Part shown: piece after piece, positions 1 through 5,271 of the stretch
Position numbering within the stretch: position 1 is the stretch's first letter
Layout of the letters: every line of letters begins with the position of its first letter
DNA from: Verrucomicrobiales bacterium
Lineage (GTDB): Bacteria > Verrucomicrobiota > Verrucomicrobiae > Limisphaerales > UBA1100
DNA: 5,271 bases
Reading direction: 5' to 3'
NCBI GenBank assembly: GCA_002721895.1
Contig: PBLV01000016.1
Span: 121,503 to 126,773, forward strand
Notes under the pieces: model-generated
What the model was told of the DNA's origin: nothing
What the model saw: the letters and a program-made list of their open reading frames with translations, nothing else
Database searches by the model: none
Program-made: the position numbers and the translations under genes

Positions 1-2
1 AT

Positions 3-860
3 TACTTTTTTGGCCGTCCGGCTTTGGGGGGGGCGTTTCTGGCATCAGGGGACAGCTTACGGTGGCAATCGGCGCAGAAAGACAAGGGGGAGTTTGCCGC
101 CTTCCGGCTCGAGCCGAGGGGCGTTCGGTCGCTACCGATGGATTCGGTTTCGGTGCGCATCATCGTCGGGGATGGTGAGGCCAAGCAAAGCCGGCTGGAA
201 AACGGAGGGTTGGTGCTCGGCGGCACACGCTTGGCGGACACGGGCACGGTGGAAATAACAGGCTTTAATGCCACGAACAAGGAACCTCACGAGATTTTCT
301 TTGGAACACTTCGGGACGAATTGGCACCGCACTACATTGCGTGGCTGTTGCGCGAGGAATTGGGGCGGCACACGGATGCGCAGTCGTTCATTCGCGCGTT
401 GCGGATGCGGGGTGTGGAAATGGAGGAGGGAATTTTCATGGATATCCAGGAGGACGGACAAGCGGCGGACGGGGAACGGTTCAGGAATGTCAAGGCGGGT
501 AGCGTGACGCCGGAGGAATTGGCGCGAGAGATCGCGGCGAACCATCGCTTGACGGACATCTTCCCTGGCAATTTATCGTTCTGGGTTTATCCGGAGGGAG
601 AAGGGACATTGTCAATCAAGGCGGCCCAAGGCGGCGGCTCTAGCGGGGCCGGCGAGATGGTGGAGCCAGGTGCGTGGTGGGCGAAAATGCTTTACGTTTT
701 CATCCCAAACTGGCAGCTTTTCTGGCTCGCAGACGCCCTGGGCCCCGGGAAAACCATTCCTTGGGGCTACGTGGGCCGGTCTTTTTTATACGTGCTTTCG
801 TATCTGGGGCTGGCCCTGATGGCTGCGTTTTATTTGTTTGAGGATCGCGAGTTGAGCTAG
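3..860 (+). CDS. Probable ABC-2 type transporter permease, C-terminal part (5' end outside window)
   Basis: The reading frame is open from the first complete codon (nt 3) to TAG at 858-860, giving 285 visible residues. No start codon with a ribosome site is evident, and a TTG at nt 24 is not convincing, so the gene most likely begins upstream. The visible part has a long soluble region (about nt 130-630) with beta-rich stretches such as DSVSVRIIVGDG, then a flexible GGGSSGAG linker (630-653). After that comes a membrane-proximal segment (IPNWQLFWLADAL, GKTIPWGYV) and one clear hydrophobic helix at about 774-836, ending in FEDRELS. An IPN-x-QLF-x-x-ADAL segment, a final helix and a short charged RE tail is the usual ending of ABC-2 permeases of the NosY/copper-enzyme-maturation type; that match is from memory of the family. 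The soluble part is not recognised and would lie outside the cytoplasm if it sits between membrane helices. The ATP-binding partner would be expected upstream. An alternative is an unrelated membrane protein with one C-terminal anchor. Confidence 0.6.
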   Translation, partial: YFFGRPALGGAFLASGDSLRWQSAQKDKGEFAAFRLEPRGVRSLPMDSVSVRIIVGDGEAKQSRLENGGLVLGGTRLADTGTVEITGFNATNKEPHEIFFGTLRDELAPHYIAWLLREELGRHTDAQSFIRALRMRGVEMEEGIFMDIQEDGQAADGERFRNVKAGSVTPEELAREIAANHRLTDIFPGNLSFWVYPEGEGTLSIKAAQGGGSSGAGEMVEPGAWWAKMLYVFIPNWQLFWLADALGPGKTIPWGYVGRSFLYVLSYLGLALMAAFYLFEDRELS

Positions 861-865
861 CCCAA

Positions 866-882
866 GGGCGGCGTGGCCGCCC
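866..882 (+). repeat. Perfect GC-only inverted repeat (hairpin) in the intergenic gap
   Basis: GGGCGGC (866-872) and GCCGCCC (876-882) are exact reverse complements around a 3-base GTG loop. This gives a 7-bp stem made only of G-C pairs. It begins 6 bases after the stop of the permease-like gene and ends 8 bases before the ATG at 891. No T-run follows, so it is not a standard intrinsic terminator. It could stabilise mRNA ends, adjust expression between the two cistrons or cause pausing. The GTG in the loop is an in-frame alternative start for the next gene (873) and would be sequestered when the hairpin forms, which favours the ATG at 891. Confidence 0.6.
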
Positions 883-890
883 GGCCTGTA

Positions 891-2912
891 ATGGACAATA
901 AAATCAAGGGAGCCGGTTGGTGGAATACGGTGACGGCGCTGATGGCGCTCGTCTTCGGGATTCTTGCCCTGATGGCCAGCCGGACGGGCATGTTGCCGGC
1001 GCCGGTGACATGTTTTGTCCTCGCGCTGCTGGTGATTGGCTTTTTGGTGGCGCTGGTGAGTTCATTTCACCTTCACCTGCTGGACCGGGAGCAGCAGGAA
1101 CAACTGGAGCATGAGGAGCTGAACAAGGGATCCGCGGACAGTTCCATGTTCGAGAGCGACGCCTTTGCGGCGCGCCGAACGCGGGAACAGTTTGACCGCT
1201 GGCTGGTGCCGGGCTTCACGGTGCTGCTGCTGCTGCTGGAAGGCGGCGGTGCGTGGTGGCTGGCTGCTGAGAACGCGCGGTTCTACGATTTTTCCAAGAC
1301 GCAGGCGCTGGAGGGCGCGGGAGTGGTGGTGGCCATTGCGTCGGTGTTTGGCCTGTTCCTGTTCCTGCGCGGTCGTTATGCGACGGTGCTGGCGCGCGAG
1401 GTGAACGCGAACATTCTCCAGCCGGGTTCAGATTTTCTCCTGCTGAACGCCTACCTATTTTTCCTGTTGGCGGGAGTGAGTGCGGCGGCACTGCAGGGCT
1501 ATCCGCTGGCGCACCAATATCTGGCGGTGGGACTGTGCGCCTTCATGGCTATTCTCGCACTGGAAACACTGCTGCGCCTGATTCTGGAAATTTATCGGCC
1601 GCGGATGAAGGGACAGGAGGTTCGGCAGCTTTACCACAGCCGGCTGGTGGGGTTGATCAGCAAGCCGGAGGGCTTTTTTACCACGGCGGCGCACGCGCTG
1701 GATTATCAGTTTGGCTTCAGGGTCTCGGAGACGTGGGGCTACAGGTTCCTGCGGGAACGCTTGGGGATGCTGGTCATGCTGCAGGTGTTTGTACTTTGGC
1801 TGTCGACCTCGGTGGTGATTATTCCGCAGGGACAAGTGGGGCACTTGGAACGCAACGGAGAGAAGCAGGCGACGGTGTTGCAGCCGGGCATTCGGTTCAA
1901 GTTGCCTTGGCCGTTTGATCAACTGAAGCGCCATTACGAGGATGAGGTCCGGCTATTGTACATTGGCCCGGAGCTTTCCGAGGAGCGCCTGCAGGGCCTG
2001 AGTGTTTATTGGTATGATGACAAGAACGGGGCGCTGGTTTCCCCTAAGCAGGCGGGCTTGATCATGCCGGGTAGCCGGACGTGGATGGAGCCGGATGTGC
2101 AGGGCTTCAGCCGCGATACGATCAAGGATGACCTCTATAAGAGCTATTTCGTGACCAAGGGCGAGGAGAACATCGGCGAGGCGGTGTTGGCGGGGGGAGT
2201 GTTTGTGCAGTATCGGGTGAGCAATGTTGGCGATTATGCCTCCCGGACCGTCAACCCGGAGATCGTGCTAGAAAAACTGGTGACCCGGGAATTGACGCGG
2301 CAGTTCCTAGAGAACAATTCGTGGACCATCCTGACTCAGGGTAAGGGAAAACTGGCCCGGGACATTCGTGCGGGCGCGCAGAAACAGGCGGATGAAGCCG
2401 GATTGGGATTAAAAATCCTCAGCGTGGGTTTAAGCTCACTGCAGCCACCGCCCGTGGCGCCCAACGTGATTTCGACGGATGAATCCTCCGGGGGGCAAAC
2501 CACCGAAAAGGGCCTAATTCCCGCGGAGAGTTTTGAAGGCTACTTTGTGGAGAAGCTAAACAAGCGCAGCCGGGAGGCATTGGCGCGTCTGGAAGCTTCC
2601 AGCCGTGTGCGCGTGGCCGAGATTGACGCCGAGAAAACCGTGGCGCAGGGAGGCATTGAATCAGTGGAAATTCTAAGCAAGGCTCAGGTGGACAATCAAC
2701 GGGAGCAGGAATTTGCGCGGATGCTGGAGGTTTCGCCGAGGGTGTTTCGCGAGTTCCAGTGGGTGGAAGCCCAATCGAAATATTTGGGATCGGTGGAGAA
2801 CAAGATTGTGCTCATCGGCGTGGACGCCGAGACCTACGAGGTGGATCCCAAGCAAGGGGCCGGCGGGCTCCTAGGGGGACGTGTGCCAGTGGATACCAAG
2901 CAAGAATTTTAA
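891..2912 (+). CDS. Polytopic membrane protein with C-terminal HflK-like SPFH (band 7) domain
   Basis: The product has 673 residues from ATG 891. An in-frame GTG at 873 would add six residues but lies in a hairpin loop. Hydrophobic helices fall at about 10-30, 35-58, 104-125, 141-160, 181-201, 206-228 and 290-311. Loops after the even-numbered helices are rich in Arg/Lys, so the positive-inside rule puts the N-terminus in the cytoplasm and everything after helix 7 outside. The SPFH domain (about 307-514) opens with VVIIPQGQVG and QPGIRFKLPWP (331-341). It continues with ENIGEAVLAGGVFVQYRVSN (426-445), matching the HflK pattern 'DENIV...V.YRV'. A charged, Ala/Glu/Arg-rich segment, probably coiled coil, spans about 545-612. 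A terminal VENKIVLIG (635-643) aligns with the HflK ending 'LGNTRKVLV'. HflK of E. coli is about 420 residues with one helix, so the first 280 residues and an insert at about 369-424 are extra. The two cysteines (41, 216) are in membrane helices. Expected role, by family: subunit of an SPFH cage that modulates membrane proteolysis or transporters. It is followed 5 bases later by the HflC-like gene. Confidence 0.88.
   Translation: MDNKIKGAGWWNTVTALMALVFGILALMASRTGMLPAPVTCFVLALLVIGFLVALVSSFHLHLLDREQQEQLEHEELNKGSADSSMFESDAFAARRTREQFDRWLVPGFTVLLLLLEGGGAWWLAAENARFYDFSKTQALEGAGVVVAIASVFGLFLFLRGRYATVLAREVNANILQPGSDFLLLNAYLFFLLAGVSAAALQGYPLAHQYLAVGLCAFMAILALETLLRLILEIYRPRMKGQEVRQLYHSRLVGLISKPEGFFTTAAHALDYQFGFRVSETWGYRFLRERLGMLVMLQVFVLWLSTSVVIIPQGQVGHLERNGEKQATVLQPGIRFKLPWPFDQLKRHYEDEVRLLYIGPELSEERLQGLSVYWYDDKNGALVSPKQAGLIMPGSRTWMEPDVQGFSRDTIKDDLYKSYFVTKGEENIGEAVLAGGVFVQYRVSNVGDYASRTVNPEIVLEKLVTRELTRQFLENNSWTILTQGKGKLARDIRAGAQKQADEAGLGLKILSVGLSSLQPPPVAPNVISTDESSGGQTTEKGLIPAESFEGYFVEKLNKRSREALARLEASSRVRVAEIDAEKTVAQGGIESVEILSKAQVDNQREQEFARMLEVSPRVFREFQWVEAQSKYLGSVENKIVLIGVDAETYEVDPKQGAGGLLGGRVPVDTKQEF
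1224..1238 (+). repeat. Five tandem CTG triplets inside a membrane helix
   Basis: Five consecutive CTG codons encode a Leu5 run in the third membrane helix of the polytopic SPFH protein. Triplet slippage here would change helix length by whole residues without breaking the frame. It may simply reflect leucine demand and GC-rich codon preference. Confidence 0.6.
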
Positions 2913-2917
2913 CAACC

Positions 2918-3883
2918 ATGAATGCAAAGAAAACAGTCGTGTTCGTGATCGGCACCTTGCTGTTGCTGGTGTTTTTGTCACTGATGTTCACGTATCAGGT
3001 TCGGTCCACGGAGATCGTGCTGGTTCAGTCCATTTTTGGAGATCCGGAGATCAAGGACGGAAATCAGGACGCGGGCTTGCACTTCAAACTGCCTTGGCCG
3101 TTACAGGAGGTTTACAAGCTGGATGGCCGGGTGCATGTGGTGGAAACGGGGTTTGACCAGGAGCTGGCGGCCGGGGGCGAGACCGTTTTGGTGTCGGTTT
3201 ATGCGGGATGGTTTGTGAAAGATGCGGAGCAGTTCCGCAAAAAATTCAGCAGCGCGGGATCGGCGGATGACATGATGTTGATGGCCAGCGAGCACGTGCG
3301 GGGTCGTGTGGTCAACGCCCGTTCCGAGGCGGTGGGCACCACCAAGCTGGAGGATTTACTGGATAACGGCCAGTCCCTGTACGATACCCTGGAGAAAAAG
3401 CTTCTGGCGGCGGTTCAGGGCGTACCTAGTGATGCGGAGGAAGAGGGCCAATCCCTGCTGGATGAGGCCGGGCTGGAAATTAAATTCCTCGGCATCAAGC
3501 GGGTGGGGTTGACCGAGACCATTGCCAACGGGGTTGTGGACAGCATGGCCCAGTTCAAGCAAAAGCAAATTGATGCGGTGACCACGGCGACGGAGAGTGA
3601 GGAGGGAAGAATCCTCACCATCGCGCAAAATCAGGCTAAGACAATCGTGAATGATGCTGAAAACAACGCCACCAAGCAGAAAAGCGAGGCGATGGAAAAA
3701 GTGCAGGCCCAGTTTGTCAATGCGGAGACCAATCGGTTGAAAGCTGAAGTGGCCATTACACTGAAGAAAATCAAGGCCTTGGAGGCGCTTCGGGCGAAGC
3801 CGATCCAGTTGATCATCTCTGACAATCATCCGTTGTTTAACATATTCTCGGATGACCGCGATGGTGCGGAGACCCAGCCCTGA
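2918..3883 (+). CDS. HflC-like SPFH (band 7) domain membrane protein
   Basis: The product has 321 residues, close to the E. coli HflC length (334). The start is ATG 2918: the product then opens with MNAKK and a membrane helix, as in HflC, and begins 5 bases after the upstream stop. The frame is open further upstream, but that part overlaps the previous gene and is not HflC-like. One N-terminal helix (about 6-25) is a signal anchor, leaving the rest outside the cytoplasm. The SPFH domain runs from VRSTEIVLVQSIFGDP (28-43) through DAGLHFKLPWPLQEVYKLDGRV (from 51), a clear HflC signature, to about 205. GIKRVGLTETIANGVVDSM (192-210) matches the HflC 'IK.INLP..V...I...M' element. An Ala/Glu/Gln/Lys-rich segment, probably coiled coil, covers about 211-290. 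The tail NHPLFNIFSDD resembles the 'SDFFRYM' end of HflC. There are no cysteines. Known family role: partner of HflK in a cage around FtsH that modulates membrane-protein degradation. Here it is flanked on both sides by HflK-like genes, so it probably co-assembles with one or both (inference). Confidence 0.88.
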   Translation: MNAKKTVVFVIGTLLLLVFLSLMFTYQVRSTEIVLVQSIFGDPEIKDGNQDAGLHFKLPWPLQEVYKLDGRVHVVETGFDQELAAGGETVLVSVYAGWFVKDAEQFRKKFSSAGSADDMMLMASEHVRGRVVNARSEAVGTTKLEDLLDNGQSLYDTLEKKLLAAVQGVPSDAEEEGQSLLDEAGLEIKFLGIKRVGLTETIANGVVDSMAQFKQKQIDAVTTATESEEGRILTIAQNQAKTIVNDAENNATKQKSEAMEKVQAQFVNAETNRLKAEVAITLKKIKALEALRAKPIQLIISDNHPLFNIFSDDRDGAETQP

Positions 3884-3885
3884 CC

Positions 3886-5049
3886 ATGAGCGAGGAACCC
3901 CAGCCCAATCCCGGCTTGGAAACCGGAGAGACTGGCACGGACGTCAGCACGCAGGCGTTGACGCAGGCGTTGCGCAGCGGCTTTGTGATCCTCTATGTGG
4001 TGATCATCATCCTGCTGGGCTATTTCTTGGCTTCCAACTTTTTCCGGGTGGAACCTGGCCAGCGGGCGGTGGTGTTGCGCTTTGGTAAACCGCTGCAGAC
4101 CCGGACGGATGATGTTTTAAAGGAAGGCAAACTGCACTTTGCCTGGCCCTATCCGGTGGATGAAAAGGTGGTGGTGTCCGGCGGGGAAAGCTCGGTGGAA
4201 TCCACTGTGGGCTGGCATGGCAGCTCGGCCAGCAGCGACGACAATGTCCAGTTCAATGCCGGCCGCGATGGGTATGTGCTGACGCGGGACTGGAACATTC
4301 TCCACGTCAAGGTCCAGATGACCTATGAGGTTGAGGATCCCATCCGTTACAATTTCGAGTTCGCGGATGTGAACGCCGTTCTGCGTTCCCTTCTGGACAA
4401 TGCCCTGACAGTCACGGCTTCACAGTTCGAGGCACGAAACATCCTTGAGCGCTTGCCCCAAGACGTGCCGGTCACGTCGGAATCCGGCCAGCCCGCGACC
4501 GCAAAGCGGCTTTTTCAGGAGGCACTGAACAGTCGCGTGCGGCAGTTGGTGAGGCGGTACGATCTCGGTTTGACCGTAAAAACGGTGACCCTGACAGCCG
4601 ATGACAATGGCAACCCACGACTGCCGCGCGGTCAAGTAACGACTCTGGCAAACAACCTCCAGCAGAGCCGGAAAAGCGCGGAGGACCAGATTCGGAATGC
4701 CGAGAAGGAAAAGGACAGGCAAATCACGGTGGCGAAGGATGAGGCGCGCAGTATTGCCAGGAGCGCCGACGTGGATTCCGAACAGTTGGCCACCCAACTC
4801 GGCAACGAACTTAGGGATCTGGAGAGTTTGTGGAAAGCTCACGAGGGCAATCCTGAAACGCTGCGCTTGGAATTGCGCAAGCGGTTGCAGGATCAGGTGA
4901 CCAAGATCCTGTCGGACCCCAGCGTGGAAGTCACCCGCCTGCCCGCCGGCCCGGGAGGTTCCCGGCCGCGCGTCAAGCTGATGGTGCGTCGGCTGCCTCC
5001 TCCACCTCCGGAGGCAATGGACCTGAGTGGTGGTGGCAAGAAGAAGTAA
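3886..5049 (+). CDS. HflK-like SPFH (band 7) domain membrane protein (third SPFH paralogue)
   Basis: The product has 387 residues from ATG 3886, 2 bases after the HflC-like stop, so translational coupling is likely. The cytoplasmic N-terminal tail (1-30) is acidic and Pro/Thr-rich and contains a TQAL-TQAL duplication. A single helix follows (about 32-49). The SPFH domain starts at FFRVEPGQRAVVLRFGKPL (52-70), the HflK/stomatin opening, then KLHFAWPYPVDEKVVV (82-97). DGYVLTRDWNILHVKVQMTYEV (from 128) corresponds to HflK 'SGVMLTSDENVV.V...V.Y.V'. VLRSLLDNALTVTASQFEARNIL (165-187) corresponds to 'LR...DSALR..IG......IL'. A charged segment, probably coiled coil, spans about 254-315. GNPETLRLELRKRLQDQVTKIL (321-342) matches the HflK 'APEVTR.R.YL.TM..VL' element. 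The C-terminus is unusual: five prolines (371-375), then SGGGKKK. There are no cysteines. Family role is as for HflK. How it divides labour with the larger HflK-like protein cannot be read from sequence. Confidence 0.87.
   Translation: MSEEPQPNPGLETGETGTDVSTQALTQALRSGFVILYVVIIILLGYFLASNFFRVEPGQRAVVLRFGKPLQTRTDDVLKEGKLHFAWPYPVDEKVVVSGGESSVESTVGWHGSSASSDDNVQFNAGRDGYVLTRDWNILHVKVQMTYEVEDPIRYNFEFADVNAVLRSLLDNALTVTASQFEARNILERLPQDVPVTSESGQPATAKRLFQEALNSRVRQLVRRYDLGLTVKTVTLTADDNGNPRLPRGQVTTLANNLQQSRKSAEDQIRNAEKEKDRQITVAKDEARSIARSADVDSEQLATQLGNELRDLESLWKAHEGNPETLRLELRKRLQDQVTKILSDPSVEVTRLPAGPGGSRPRVKLMVRRLPPPPPEAMDLSGGGKKK
3949..3972 (+). repeat. Perfect 12-bp tandem duplication (ACGCAGGCGTTG x2)
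   Basis: The 12-mer at 3949-3960 is repeated exactly at 3961-3972 and encodes TQAL twice (residues 22-29) in the cytoplasmic tail just before the membrane helix of the third SPFH protein. The length keeps the frame. A recent in-frame slippage duplication is the simplest explanation. Confidence 0.75.
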
Positions 5050-5054
5050 CTTAC

Positions 5055-5060
5055 AGGAGA
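5055..5060 (+). promoter_or_regulatory. Shine-Dalgarno-like site for the last gene
   Basis: AGGAGA lies just before the ATG at 5063 (2 bases between, or 3 counted from GGAG). The spacing is shorter than the usual optimum, but it is the clearest purine-rich ribosome site in the window. The ATGs at 891, 2918 and 3886 have no comparable site. Confidence 0.5.
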
Positions 5061-5062
5061 CC

Positions 5063-5271
5063 ATGGCGGAAACCGAATCCCAGATTGAACCCCAAGCCGA
5101 GGCCGCGTCTCTTCAGGGCAGCCTGCGGTTCCCACTCATCGTGGCGGGGCTGGTGTTTGTCATCAATGGTTTTCTGGCCGACTGGTTCATTGACAGCGGC
5201 GAGGGTAGTCGGTCTTCCGTGGGGGATCTGTCCGCAATGCTGGGGGCCGTTATTCTCGCGTTGCCCATCAT
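5063..5271 (+). CDS. Probable P1B-type (heavy-metal) cation-transporting ATPase, N-terminal part only
   Basis: The ATG at 5063 opens a frame that runs off the window end with 69 complete codons. It starts 13 bases after the third SPFH gene. The visible part is a polar, Glu-rich tail (1-20), a hydrophobic helix at about 22-40 (FPLIVAGLVFVINGFLADW), a short polar loop (DSGEGSRSSVGD) and the start of a second helix (LSAMLGAVILALPI, from 56). A helix pair at the very N-terminus with an 'A.LGA..LA.PI' second helix resembles the first membrane pair of P1B ATPases that lack a heavy-metal-associated domain. No CxxC metal-binding motif is present in the visible part. The diagnostic DKTGT, TGE and CPx motifs would lie beyond the window, so the family call is an inference; another polytopic transporter remains possible. 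The open frame, ribosome site and operon position make the gene itself secure. Confidence 0.6.
   Translation, partial: MAETESQIEPQAEAASLQGSLRFPLIVAGLVFVINGFLADWFIDSGEGSRSSVGDLSAMLGAVILALPI

Noticed and set aside
132..545. Minus-strand open frame (137 codons) at the window start
   Set aside because: It is antisense to the permease-like gene and the product is Arg/His/Pro-rich with no motif. The plus-strand frame continues into a convincing membrane helix and is preferred.
866..882. Intrinsic terminator after the permease-like gene
   Set aside because: The GC stem is strong, but the following bases (GGCCTGTAATGG) contain no T-run and the next start codon is only 8 bases away.
1455..1934. Minus-strand open frame (159 codons) opposite the polytopic SPFH gene
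   Set aside because: The product is a low-complexity Gln/His/Arg/Pro-rich sequence with no recognisable domain, overlapping the SPFH start on the other strand. It is a shadow frame.
2759..2917. Upstream extension of the HflC-like gene
   Set aside because: The frame is open, but the 53 extra residues overlap the end of the previous gene, are Gly/Arg-rich and would place sequence before the N-terminal anchor that HflC does not have.
3356..3829. Minus-strand open frame (157 codons) opposite the HflC-like gene
   Set aside because: It lies wholly antisense to a gene with clear HflC signatures, and its product has no recognisable motifs.
4420..5064. Long minus-strand open frame (214 codons) opposite the third SPFH gene
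   Set aside because: It is antisense to a strongly supported coding region, its product is His/Arg/Gln/Leu-rich without family motifs, and such frames are expected opposite GC-rich genes.
1..5271. CRISPR arrays, tRNA/rRNA genes, insertion sequences
   Set aside because: No spaced direct repeats, tRNA-like cloverleaf, rRNA signature, transposase motif or terminal inverted repeats were seen; virtually all of the window is accounted for by the five coding regions.

Overview
The window is one densely packed, all-plus-strand stretch of a GC-rich bacterial genome. It reads as a single operon: five genes face the same way, separated by about 30, 5, 2 and 13 bases, with no convincing promoter or terminator between them. 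Protein style and gene content suggest a member of the Planctomycetota/Verrucomicrobiota (PVC) group, with Verrucomicrobiota slightly favoured. That assignment is inference from protein resemblance; no rRNA or other marker gene is present.

Layout. Positions 3-860 hold the 3' end of a gene whose start lies upstream. It looks like the C-terminal part of an ABC-2 type permease: a large soluble, probably extracytoplasmic region, then a terminal membrane helix. A perfect 7-bp GC hairpin (866-882) fills the gap before the next gene. Positions 891-2912 encode a 673-residue protein that joins a six-helix membrane module to a seventh helix and a complete HflK-like SPFH (band 7) domain with coiled coil. 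Positions 2918-3883 encode a 321-residue HflC-like SPFH protein. Positions 3886-5049 encode a third SPFH protein, HflK-like, of 387 residues. From 5063 to the window end is the N-terminus of a membrane protein that resembles the start of a P1B-type (heavy-metal) cation ATPase without an N-terminal metal-binding domain.

How the genes may work together. SPFH proteins of the HflK/HflC type assemble into large membrane-anchored cages. In E. coli HflK and HflC alternate and enclose the FtsH protease. Here three different SPFH paralogues are encoded back to back, all with a membrane helix directly before the SPFH domain and no cysteine in the SPFH part. This suggests a three-subunit envelope assembly. 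Its apparent co-transcription with an ABC permease and a probable cation-pumping ATPase suggests a scaffold that organises or quality-controls membrane transporters. That functional reading is inference. The gene identities rest on recognisable motifs and architecture.
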